Assembly (NCBI GenBank): GCA_023411265.1
Contig: JAEYOX010000068.1
Location: forward strand, 1 to 5,118
Source: Bacteroidota bacterium
Lineage (GTDB): Bacteria; Bacteroidota; Bacteroidia; Flavobacteriales; Weeksellaceae
Direction: 5' to 3'
Length of the DNA stretch: 5,118 nt
Shown here: in pieces, positions 1 to 5,118 of the stretch
Layout: each line of letters opens with the position of its first letter
Position numbering within the stretch: the stretch's first letter is position 1
Translations under genes and position numbers: made by a program
The notes under the pieces: model-generated
Told to the model about the DNA's origin: nothing
The model's input: the letters and a program-made list of their open reading frames with translations, nothing else
Database searches by the model: none

Positions 1-920
1 AACTGGCTCAGGGATTACTGGAAACAGGCGGCGGACAAAGCCGGCTGGCCAAAGAAGGCAACAATCATTTCGGAATAAAATGCAAGGAAGAATGGACCGG
101 AAAAACCATGAGGCATAATGATGATGCGCCTAACGAATGTTTCCGGGTGTATGATGATCCCAGAAAATCCTATGAAGATCATTCTCTTTTTCTGACACAA
201 AGAAGGTATTACACGCGATTATTTTCACTCGATATTAAAGATTATAAAGGTTGGGCACACGGCTTAAAGAAAGCAGGATACGCCACCAATCCCCGATATG
301 CCGGAATTCTCATCAATCTTATTGAAAAACACAGGTTGTATGAATTTGACCATACCAATTCTAAAGAAGTTCTGTTTACCCTTTTAAAAATTTATCCTGG
401 TTTGGAGAATGATACCGAATTCATGGCCAAACAAGATAAAAAACATAAAACTCCTGAAAAAGAAAAATCCAATACGCTGAAAGTAGCCTACAAACAAACT
501 TCTTATGCCCAACAACAGAAAGAAATTCAGGATCAGCGTTCGAAATCCAAGTATGAAGTGCTGAGATCCATTCTGGTAAAAAATCATCCCAATGGAGGAA
601 TGAAATATCTCGTTGTACCGGAAGATATGGAACTTCAGCTTATCGCCCAGAAATACGGAATCAGCGAAAGCCGTCTTTTGAAATGGAACGAACTTCAAAA
701 CGGAAAACTAAAACAAAATGACATCCTTTTCCTTGAACCCAAAAATGCCGAAGGAAATATCGCAACCTATCAGGCTGAAAGCGGGGAAAGCATGAGAGAA
801 ATTGCACAGAAATTTGGCGTTAGATTAGACAAACTCTATGCAAAAAACAGAATGTCAGAAGGCTCCGAACCACAACCGGGCACCCTTATTTATCTCCAAG
901 GGAAAAAACCCAGAAACTAA
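1..920 (+). CDS. Glucosaminidase (GH73-like) with two C-terminal LysM repeats, 5' end missing
   Basis: This is a peptidoglycan hydrolase that probably cleaves the glycan strand outside the cytoplasm; its LysM repeats would hold it on the wall. The frame starting at base 3 is open from the window edge, so the gene is truncated at its 5' end by the window, and the ATG at 108 is internal. About 305 residues are visible. The first of them read LAQGLLETGGGQSRLAKEGN followed by NHFGIK, the core of the FlgJ/GH73 glucosaminidase domain; the Glu at bases 21-23 is the expected catalytic acid. FRVYDD and SYEDHSLFL follow and close the domain. A Lys/Gln-rich charged linker (about 420-590) leads to two LysM repeats, at about 600-755 (MKYLVVPEDMELQLIAQKYG) and 762-910 (ATYQAESGESMREIAQKFG). 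The signal peptide, if any, lies outside the window. hemL starts 6 bases after the stop. The family assignment is firm; exact bond specificity is inferred. Confidence 0.9.
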   Translation, partial: LAQGLLETGGGQSRLAKEGNNHFGIKCKEEWTGKTMRHNDDAPNECFRVYDDPRKSYEDHSLFLTQRRYYTRLFSLDIKDYKGWAHGLKKAGYATNPRYAGILINLIEKHRLYEFDHTNSKEVLFTLLKIYPGLENDTEFMAKQDKKHKTPEKEKSNTLKVAYKQTSYAQQQKEIQDQRSKSKYEVLRSILVKNHPNGGMKYLVVPEDMELQLIAQKYGISESRLLKWNELQNGKLKQNDILFLEPKNAEGNIATYQAESGESMREIAQKFGVRLDKLYAKNRMSEGSEPQPGTLIYLQGKKPRN

Positions 921-926
921 TATTTT

Positions 927-2210
927 ATGATGTATCAAAGAAGTTCTGCGCTCTTTACGGAAGCGCAGCAATATATTCCCGGTGGAGTCAATTCGCCGGT
1001 TCGTGCGTTTAAATCGGTAGGCGGAACACCGGTATTTATGAAATCTGCAAAAGGTGCATATCTTACCGACGTTGACGACAGAACCTACATTGATTATATT
1101 AATTCTTGGGGACCAGCCATTTTGGGCCATACCCATCCTGAAGTGCTGGAAGCAGTTCAGAAGCAGGCAGAAAAAGGATTCTCATTTGGAACTCCAACAG
1201 AACTCGAAACGGAAATCGCCAGATTCATCATTGAAAATGTCCCGAATATTGATCAGATCAGGATGGTTTCCTCCGGAACAGAGGCCTGTATGAGTGCGGT
1301 TCGTCTGGCGAGAGGATTTACCGGAAGAGATAAAATTATCAAGTTTGAAGGATGTTATCACGGCCATTCTGACAGTTTTTTAATTAAAGCCGGAAGCGGA
1401 GCAGCGACATTTGGAAATCCAAATTCTCCCGGTGTTACACAAGGCACTGCAAAAGATACTTTGCTAGCAAGATATAATGATTTTGACCAAGTAACGGATT
1501 TGTTTCGAAATAATCCAGAGCAGATTGCTGCCATCATCATAGAACCGGTGGCCGGAAATATGGGTTGTGTATTGCCTGAGAATCATTTTCTTCAGAAACT
1601 TCGTCAGTTGTGTAATGAACATCAATCATTATTGATTTTTGATGAGGTGATGACCGGTTTCAGGCTTGCTTTTGGGGGAGCTCAGGAACGCTATAATGTG
1701 AAAGCCGATCTGGTAACTTACGGTAAAGTAATTGGTGGTGGAATGCCCGTAGGAGCATTTGCAGGACGCAACGAAATTATGGATCATCTTGCTCCAAAAG
1801 GAGCAGTTTATCAGGCTGGCACGCTCAGCGGAAACCCTTTGGCGATGAGAGCCGGACTCGAAACTTTGAAAATTATTAAAAACGATTCTGGGTTTTTTAA
1901 CCGTTTGAACAAGACGACAGAGACGCTGGATTTTGAAATAGCTAAAATTCTGAATGCTAAAAATATTCGGCACAGGATCAACAGAGTAGGATCCATGATG
2001 AGCATCTTTTTTCACATTGGAAGGGTAAGTGATTTTGATGAGGCGCAACAGGCAAATCACTCCTTGTTCAATAATTTTTTTCATCACATGCTTAAAAACG
2101 GAGTGTATCTTCCACCAAGTGGTTATGAAACTTACTTTATCAGCACTGCGATCACCGAAAATGAAATAGATAAAACCCTAGAAGCCGTCCGGAAATTTGA
2201 ATATTCTTAG
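927..2210 (+). CDS. hemL: Glutamate-1-semialdehyde 2,1-aminomutase
   Basis: A cytoplasmic PLP enzyme that converts glutamate-1-semialdehyde to 5-aminolevulinate, the last C5-pathway step before porphobilinogen in heme synthesis. The 427 residues match the normal full length of the family. Visible hallmarks are NSPVRAF (22-28), the PLP phosphate-binding SSGTEA (115-120), CYHGHSD (143-149), the gating-loop segment GSGAATFGNPNSPGV (156-170), the cofactor-ring Asp in FDEVMTGFR (238-246), and the Schiff-base lysine Lys267 in TYGKVIGGGMPVGAF. NSPVRAF and the glycine-rich loop separate it from ordinary class III aminotransferases. Two ATGs stand in tandem (927 and 930); 927 is chosen because relatives carry one residue between the initiator Met and YQRSS. 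No Shine-Dalgarno is seen. The gene begins 6 bases after the LysM hydrolase stop, so it is probably co-transcribed with it. The gene appears intact. Confidence 0.96.
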   Translation: MMYQRSSALFTEAQQYIPGGVNSPVRAFKSVGGTPVFMKSAKGAYLTDVDDRTYIDYINSWGPAILGHTHPEVLEAVQKQAEKGFSFGTPTELETEIARFIIENVPNIDQIRMVSSGTEACMSAVRLARGFTGRDKIIKFEGCYHGHSDSFLIKAGSGAATFGNPNSPGVTQGTAKDTLLARYNDFDQVTDLFRNNPEQIAAIIIEPVAGNMGCVLPENHFLQKLRQLCNEHQSLLIFDEVMTGFRLAFGGAQERYNVKADLVTYGKVIGGGMPVGAFAGRNEIMDHLAPKGAVYQAGTLSGNPLAMRAGLETLKIIKNDSGFFNRLNKTTETLDFEIAKILNAKNIRHRINRVGSMMSIFFHIGRVSDFDEAQQANHSLFNNFFHHMLKNGVYLPPSGYETYFISTAITENEIDKTLEAVRKFEYS

Positions 2211-2244
2211 GAGGGTTGTCAGGTTTATTTAAATTAACAATTCA

Positions 2245-2265
2245 CCATTCACTTAAAGTGGAAGG
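2245..2265 (+). other. Imperfect hairpin downstream of hemL
   Basis: CCATTCACT (2245-2253) can pair with AGTGGAAGG (2257-2265) across a TAA loop, giving nine positions with one A.A mismatch and one U.G pair. AT-rich sequence follows (ATAATTTTCG). It could be a weak terminator for the hydrolase-hemL transcript or a site for a regulator of lpdA, because it also covers the expected -33 region of the lpdA promoter. There is no proper uninterrupted T-tract, so the function is uncertain. Confidence 0.3.
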
Positions 2266-2283
2266 ATAATTTTCGTAATTTTG
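2253..2283 (+). promoter_or_regulatory. Bacteroidetes-type promoter for lpdA
   Basis: TAATTTTG at 2276-2283 is an exact match to the TAnnTTTG -7 box used by the Bacteroidota primary sigma factor. The expected upstream TTG is represented only by TTA at 2253-2255, 20 bases before the -7 box, which is in the normal spacing range. Transcription would start near 2288, giving an AT-rich leader of about 35 bases before the lpdA ATG at 2323. It lies in the only sizeable plus-strand intergenic gap, just upstream of a gene with no close upstream partner. Confidence 0.65.
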
Positions 2284-2322
2284 TACAGGTAAAACGATTT
2301 AATAATATACTAAAAAATAAAA

Positions 2323-3726
2323 ATGAGTCAATTCGATCTTATCGTTATCGGTTCCGGGCCCGGTGGTTATGTTGCGGCAATCCGAGCTGCACAGTTGGGT
2401 TTCAAAACAGCTATTATTGAAAAATATCCAACCATGGGCGGAACATGCCTCAATGTTGGATGTATTCCTTCCAAGGCCTTGCTGGACAGTTCCGAACATT
2501 TCCACAATGCAGTTCACAATTTTGAAAACCACGGAATTTCAGTTCAATCTCCGACAGCTGATATTGCAAGAATGGTAGAGCGTAAAAACGAAGTAGTAGA
2601 CCAAACAACCAAAGGGATTCAGTTTCTGATGGACAAAAATAAAGTGACGATTTTCCAGGGTATTGGTTCTTTTGAAAGCGCTACGCAGGTAAAAGTGACA
2701 AAAGACGATGGCTCATCAGAAATTTTGGACACCAAATATGTGATCATTGCGACAGGTTCTAAACCGGCTTCACTACCATTTATCAATATCGATAAAGAAA
2801 GAATCATCACGTCCACAGAAGCATTAAACCTGAAGGAAATTCCGAAAAAAATGCTGGTTATTGGCGGTGGAGTTATCGGGTTGGAGCTGGGATCTGTGTG
2901 TTTAAGATTGGGTTCCGAAGTAACCGTGATTGAGTACATGGACAAAATTATTCCGGGAATGGATGGCGCTTTGTCAAAAGAACTTCAGAAGGTACTGAAA
3001 AAACAAAAAATGAAGTTTGAACTTTCCACAGCGGTTTCTGCTGTCGAAAGAAACGGGGATATCGTGAAGGTAACCGCAAAAAATAAAAAAGGCGAGGAAG
3101 TGGTATTCGAAGCAGACTACGTTCTCGTTTCTGTAGGAAGAAAGCCTTACACAGAAGGTTTGGCACTTGAAAAAGTGGGTATTGATCTGGACGAAAGAGG
3201 AAGAGTAAAGGTAAATGAACATTTACAGACCAATGTTTCGAATATTTACGCTATTGGGGATGTTATTCAAGGTGCTATGTTAGCTCATAAGGCATCTGAA
3301 GAAGGAGTCTTGGTGGCAGAGCAGCTGGCAGGACAAAAACCACATATCAATTATAATTTAATTCCGGGTGTTGTATATACCTGGCCTGAAGTAGCCGGAG
3401 TCGGACAAACTGAAGAACAGCTGAAGGAAGCCGGAAGAGCAATAAAAGTGGGAAATTTCCCGATGAGAGCTTTAGGAAGAAGCCGTGCTTCAGGAGATAT
3501 TGACGGTTTCGTCAAGATTATTGCTGACAAAGAAACGGACGAAGTTCTGGGTGTACACATGATTGGCGCCCGGGCTGCAGATATGATCGCAGCAGCGGTT
3601 ACCGCCATGGAATTCCGGGCTTCAGCAGAGGATATTGCAAGAATGTCCCATGCACATCCCACCTTCGCCGAAGCCATTAAAGAAGCGGCATTGGATGCTA
3701 CAGAAAAGATTGCCATTCACATGTAA
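2323..3726 (+). CDS. lpdA: Dihydrolipoyl dehydrogenase (E3)
   Basis: A cytoplasmic FAD flavoenzyme that reoxidises dihydrolipoamide on the E2 or H proteins of 2-oxoacid dehydrogenase complexes and the glycine cleavage system, passing electrons to NAD+. The 467 residues are full length for the family. The FAD-binding GSGPGG lies at 10-15, and the redox disulfide is Cys42/Cys47 in GGTCLNVGCIPSK (39-51). ATGSKP (143-148) and the NAD-binding GGGVIGLELG (181-190) follow. The second FAD motif is YAIGDV (309-314), and the C-terminal interface carries the base pair His445/Glu450 in HAHPTFAE. CNVGCIPS-type spacing and HAHPT distinguish it from glutathione and mercuric reductases. The start at 2323 places DLIVIGSGPGG at the normal distance from the N-terminus; the upstream sequence is A-rich with no Shine-Dalgarno. 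It has its own promoter and terminator and no E1 or E2 neighbour here, so it may serve several complexes, which is an inference. Confidence 0.97.
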   Translation: MSQFDLIVIGSGPGGYVAAIRAAQLGFKTAIIEKYPTMGGTCLNVGCIPSKALLDSSEHFHNAVHNFENHGISVQSPTADIARMVERKNEVVDQTTKGIQFLMDKNKVTIFQGIGSFESATQVKVTKDDGSSEILDTKYVIIATGSKPASLPFINIDKERIITSTEALNLKEIPKKMLVIGGGVIGLELGSVCLRLGSEVTVIEYMDKIIPGMDGALSKELQKVLKKQKMKFELSTAVSAVERNGDIVKVTAKNKKGEEVVFEADYVLVSVGRKPYTEGLALEKVGIDLDERGRVKVNEHLQTNVSNIYAIGDVIQGAMLAHKASEEGVLVAEQLAGQKPHINYNLIPGVVYTWPEVAGVGQTEEQLKEAGRAIKVGNFPMRALGRSRASGDIDGFVKIIADKETDEVLGVHMIGARAADMIAAAVTAMEFRASAEDIARMSHAHPTFAEAIKEAALDATEKIAIHM

Positions 3727-3732
3727 ATGTGA

Positions 3733-3817
3733 TATAGAGAGACGCCATAATTGGCGTATCACACAGTATCTTATTGTAAATAAAGAGAAGAGACGCCAAT
3801 TATGGCGTCTTTTTATA
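3733..3817. repeat. Paired palindromes forming one long inverted repeat
   Basis: Two near-identical palindromes lie between the convergent lpdA and catalase-like genes. Copy 1 is ACGCCATAATTGGCGT (3742-3757) and copy 2 is AGACGCCAATTATGGCGTCT (3791-3810). Each folds on itself. In addition, 3740-3757 is the exact reverse complement of 3793-3810, an 18-base perfect inverted repeat with a 35-base spacer. In plus-strand RNA the long stem extends outward by seven more pairs (3733-3739 with 3811-3817, two of them G.U), for about 25 pairs. The region can therefore fold as two small hairpins or as one long one. It most likely works in transcription termination; a former duplication of the hairpin is a plausible origin. 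Confidence 0.85.
3791..3814 (+). terminator. Intrinsic terminator of lpdA
   Basis: AGACGCCA (3791-3798) pairs perfectly with TGGCGTCT (3803-3810) around an ATTA loop, and the T-run TTTTT (3810-3814) follows directly. The stem can gain pairs with the preceding GAAG. This is the classic Rho-independent layout for the plus strand, 65 bases after the lpdA stop. On the minus strand the same palindrome is followed by CTCTTCTCTTTATT, so it could also stop transcription of the catalase-like gene, though less convincingly. The hairpin overlaps the last codons and stop of that gene. Confidence 0.85.
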
Positions 3818-4825
3818 ATTATCTTTTAAATTAATTTCATTTCGGGTTTCCGCAGCCGTTTGGTAAATGATCTTCCTCAATTGTTGTATTCTCCCTACAG
3901 GCTGTAAATGTTCTGGGTTATCGAAAGGGTCAAAAACCAATGCTTCGATCTGAGGATCGTCATTATCAAATAATGAATTTTTCGGTAAAGTGAGGATACC
4001 GACCTCTATTTCCGGAGCATCTTTCCACATTTTGGTAAGATCATTCACCGGATGTTTGCGGAGGTCTGTGCAGAGTTGGAATAGTAATCTATATTGTGCC
4101 TCATGTTGCTGTAAATACGCTGAAATCCTGTTTTCTCCACGTTCATTTCTGCCCAACTTCTTTTCGATGTTCACAGGAACGAGTTTTATTTTCATGATAT
4201 AATTCCCTAATCTGAAACAGCCGATGGAATGAAAAGGAAATGAAAGAATAAAATCATTTTTTCTGAATAAAAGCTGTAACGCATATTTTATCATATCGGG
4301 CGAAAAAATCCCCGGGAAAAAGATCCGGCTGTGAATCAGCAGTGCAGGTATATCCATAATGGAAACTAGAAAATTATCTGCTTTGGTTGTAAGAAAAGTA
4401 TTCATTGAGGTGAAAAACTTCAGAAACCCGGATACTGAATTAGTGGGAAATAATGGAAAATTAACCAGTGGGAAATGAATGTCCTGCTCCAATGTTACTA
4501 TTTTTAAGGATATACCGTAAGCCGGAACTTCATGTTTGGATCTGAAAATAATTGGATTGGCGTGAGAGAACCTTGCAATTGTTTGATAATTTGCTTCCGG
4601 CAAATAAGCTTGCAGCCAATTTGGTAGATCGCTATGAATCCGCAGATTACCGTTTGCCACTGCATAGGTTTTAGAATGTGCCGCTCTCGTAGCAAAGGAA
4701 ACATTGCTTAACTTTTTAGTGTGTTGAATCAATTTCCTTACAGAGCAGGCGGCCTTCTCAAGGAGTTGCATTTCATCTGAAGTGAGTTGGTCAAACTCAT
4801 GACGGTATCGGATTAAATTTTCCAT
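3800..4825 (-). CDS. Catalase-superfamily heme protein (catalase-like)
   Basis: A 341-residue protein that aligns by motif with the small catalase-related family (SrpA-like), shorter than classical catalases of about 480 or more residues. The N-terminal block RAAHSKTYAVANGNLRI (47-63) corresponds to the distal-heme motif, with His50 as the distal histidine. ARFSHANP (84-91) matches the RFSNA block, and LVNFPLFPTNSVSGFLKFF (120-138) contains Asn122 at the catalytic asparagine position. FPFHSIGCFRLGNYIMKIKL (196-215) matches the P-x-R-x-G-x-Y-V-K block. The end, EHLQPVGRIQQLRKIIY (305-321), carries Arg317 and the proximal heme ligand Tyr321. All key heme-site residues thus appear present, but the usual HAKG/HxKGhG glycines are changed to HSKT. 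Peroxide or organic hydroperoxide chemistry is inferred; activity is unknown. No signal peptide is visible. The ATG at 4825 shares one base with the upstream KTSC gene's stop, which supports this start. The stop lies in the terminator hairpin at 3791-3810. Confidence 0.8.
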   Translation of the reverse strand: MENLIRYRHEFDQLTSDEMQLLEKAACSVRKLIQHTKKLSNVSFATRAAHSKTYAVANGNLRIHSDLPNWLQAYLPEANYQTIARFSHANPIIFRSKHEVPAYGISLKIVTLEQDIHFPLVNFPLFPTNSVSGFLKFFTSMNTFLTTKADNFLVSIMDIPALLIHSRIFFPGIFSPDMIKYALQLLFRKNDFILSFPFHSIGCFRLGNYIMKIKLVPVNIEKKLGRNERGENRISAYLQQHEAQYRLLFQLCTDLRKHPVNDLTKMWKDAPEIEVGILTLPKNSLFDNDDPQIEALVFDPFDNPEHLQPVGRIQQLRKIIYQTAAETRNEINLKDNYKKTP

Positions 4826-5022
4826 TAGATCATTTTTTTAAACGGATAACATCCTTTTATTTTCTTGTTTAAAAACTGGCCTTTTGAAAATGCGCCCCGG
4901 AATTCATCATAAACGATCTTAGGAACTTCCAGATAATCGTAGATTTTTCCTGAGAGAAACTCAACCCGGAGAACCATTTTTTCAGGGAAATAATCATATT
5001 TTTTGATCACTGTAGAAGGCAT
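4825..5022 (-). CDS. KTSC-domain small protein
   Basis: A 65-residue protein consisting of almost nothing but a KTSC domain, a short fold named for its resemblance to the C-terminal part of a lysyl-tRNA synthetase; its function is not established. The characteristic pattern is visible throughout: MPSTVIKKYDYFPEKMVLRV, then EFLSGKIYDYLEVP (21-34), YDEFRGAFSKGQFLNKKIKG (38-57) and the terminal YPFKK (59-63). The frame is open to an ATG at 5091, but the family begins at MPS, so the ATG at 5022 is preferred; the longer form would also overlap the divergent gene's start. Its TAA overlaps the ATG of the catalase-like gene by one base (TAATG), which suggests translational coupling and a shared transcript. 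No convincing minus-strand TAnnTTTG box was found upstream. The family call is firm; the role is unknown. Confidence 0.85.
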   Translation of the reverse strand: MPSTVIKKYDYFPEKMVLRVEFLSGKIYDYLEVPKIVYDEFRGAFSKGQFLNKKIKGCYPFKKMI

Positions 5023-5042
5023 GTTGGTTTTTCTGCAATAAT

Positions 5043-5068
5043 TGTTCCGTGCAATTATCTTAACTTTG
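5043..5068 (+). promoter_or_regulatory. Possible promoter for the right-edge gene
   Basis: TAACTTTG at 5061-5068 matches the Bacteroidetes TAnnTTTG -7 box exactly. The nearest upstream TTG is at 5043-5045, only 15 bases away, shorter than the usual spacing. The box ends 4 bases before the ATG at 5073, so a transcript from it would begin at or next to the start codon and be essentially leaderless. The position in a divergent gap supports a promoter; the spacing argues for caution. Confidence 0.5.
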
Positions 5069-5072
5069 TAGT

Positions 5073-5118
5073 ATGAAAATTGGTAAAACACAGACTTTAA
5101 AGGTTTCAGAAAAAAATA
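5073..5118 (+). CDS. Start of a plus-strand gene, possibly an S1/CvfB-like RNA-binding protein
   Basis: An open frame starts at the ATG at 5073 and runs off the window after 15 codons, reading MKIGKTQTLKVSEKN. An in-frame TAA at 5061-5063 and the lack of any other start between fix this ATG as the only ATG start for the frame. The G-K-x-x-x-L-x-V opening resembles the first beta strand of S1-like domains in CvfB/YitL-type proteins, but 15 residues are too few for a confident family call. It is divergent from the KTSC gene, with 50 bases between the two starts, and has a TAACTTTG box immediately upstream. It could be a chance open frame; the location and promoter box favour a real gene. Confidence 0.5.
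   Translation, partial: MKIGKTQTLKVSEKN

Noticed and set aside
108..920. Treating the ATG at 108 as the true start of the first gene
   Set aside because: The same frame is open back to the window edge, and residues before 108 contain the catalytic glucosaminidase motif, so the gene begins outside the window.
1629..2087. A 152-codon open frame on the minus strand opposite hemL
   Set aside because: It lies wholly within hemL, whose sequence carries all family motifs. The antisense protein has no recognisable domain and reads like the complement of coding sequence.
3351..3716. A 121-codon minus-strand open frame opposite the end of lpdA
   Set aside because: Its Ala/Ser-rich composition is that expected from the complement of the lpdA dimerisation domain. 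It has no domain of its own and no promoter.
3740..3810. Two-repeat start of a CRISPR array or ends of a small mobile element
   Set aside because: There are only two short palindromic copies, no regular spacers and no target-site duplication, and a T-run follows copy 2; a terminator explains them better.
5023..5091. N-terminal extension of the KTSC protein to the ATG at 5091
   Set aside because: The KTSC family begins at MPSTVI, the extra 23 residues match nothing recognisable, and the extension would overlap the divergent gene's promoter and start.
5023..5118. A minus-strand promoter for the KTSC/catalase-like pair
   Set aside because: I looked for TAnnTTTG with an upstream TTG on the minus strand in this stretch and found only poor matches, so none is annotated.

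Overview
The window looks like a chromosomal segment of a Bacteroidota species in the Flavobacteriia, most like Chryseobacterium or a close relative. I infer this from four things: the moderately AT-rich composition, the absence of Shine-Dalgarno sequences before the starts, promoter boxes of the Bacteroidetes type (TAnnTTTG), and protein sequences that read as the flavobacterial versions of their families. No database search was possible.

Left part (1-2210, + strand): the 3' portion of a secreted-type peptidoglycan hydrolase (glucosaminidase domain followed by two LysM repeats) enters from outside the window. Six bases after its stop begins hemL, glutamate-1-semialdehyde 2,1-aminomutase, which makes 5-aminolevulinate for heme by the C5 pathway. 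The tight spacing suggests one transcript.

Middle (2211-3830): a 112-base gap carries a Bacteroidetes-type promoter and then lpdA, a complete dihydrolipoyl dehydrogenase (E3), standing alone without other 2-oxoacid dehydrogenase genes. It ends in a two-copy palindromic terminator region. A gene from the opposite strand converges on this region, and its stop codon lies inside the second hairpin.

Right part (3800-5118): on the minus strand, a small KTSC-domain gene and a catalase-superfamily heme protein gene overlap by one base (TAATG) and are probably translationally coupled. Divergent from them, at the right edge, the first 15 codons of a plus-strand gene appear. It has a TAACTTTG box almost touching its ATG and may encode an S1/CvfB-like RNA-binding protein.

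Most of the window is housekeeping. There is no CRISPR, insertion sequence, tRNA or rRNA, and no obvious multi-gene defence or mobile system. The least ordinary items are the coupled KTSC/catalase-like pair and the nested palindromes between the convergent genes. Heme links hemL and the catalase-like protein only in a general sense; I see no evidence that they are co-regulated.
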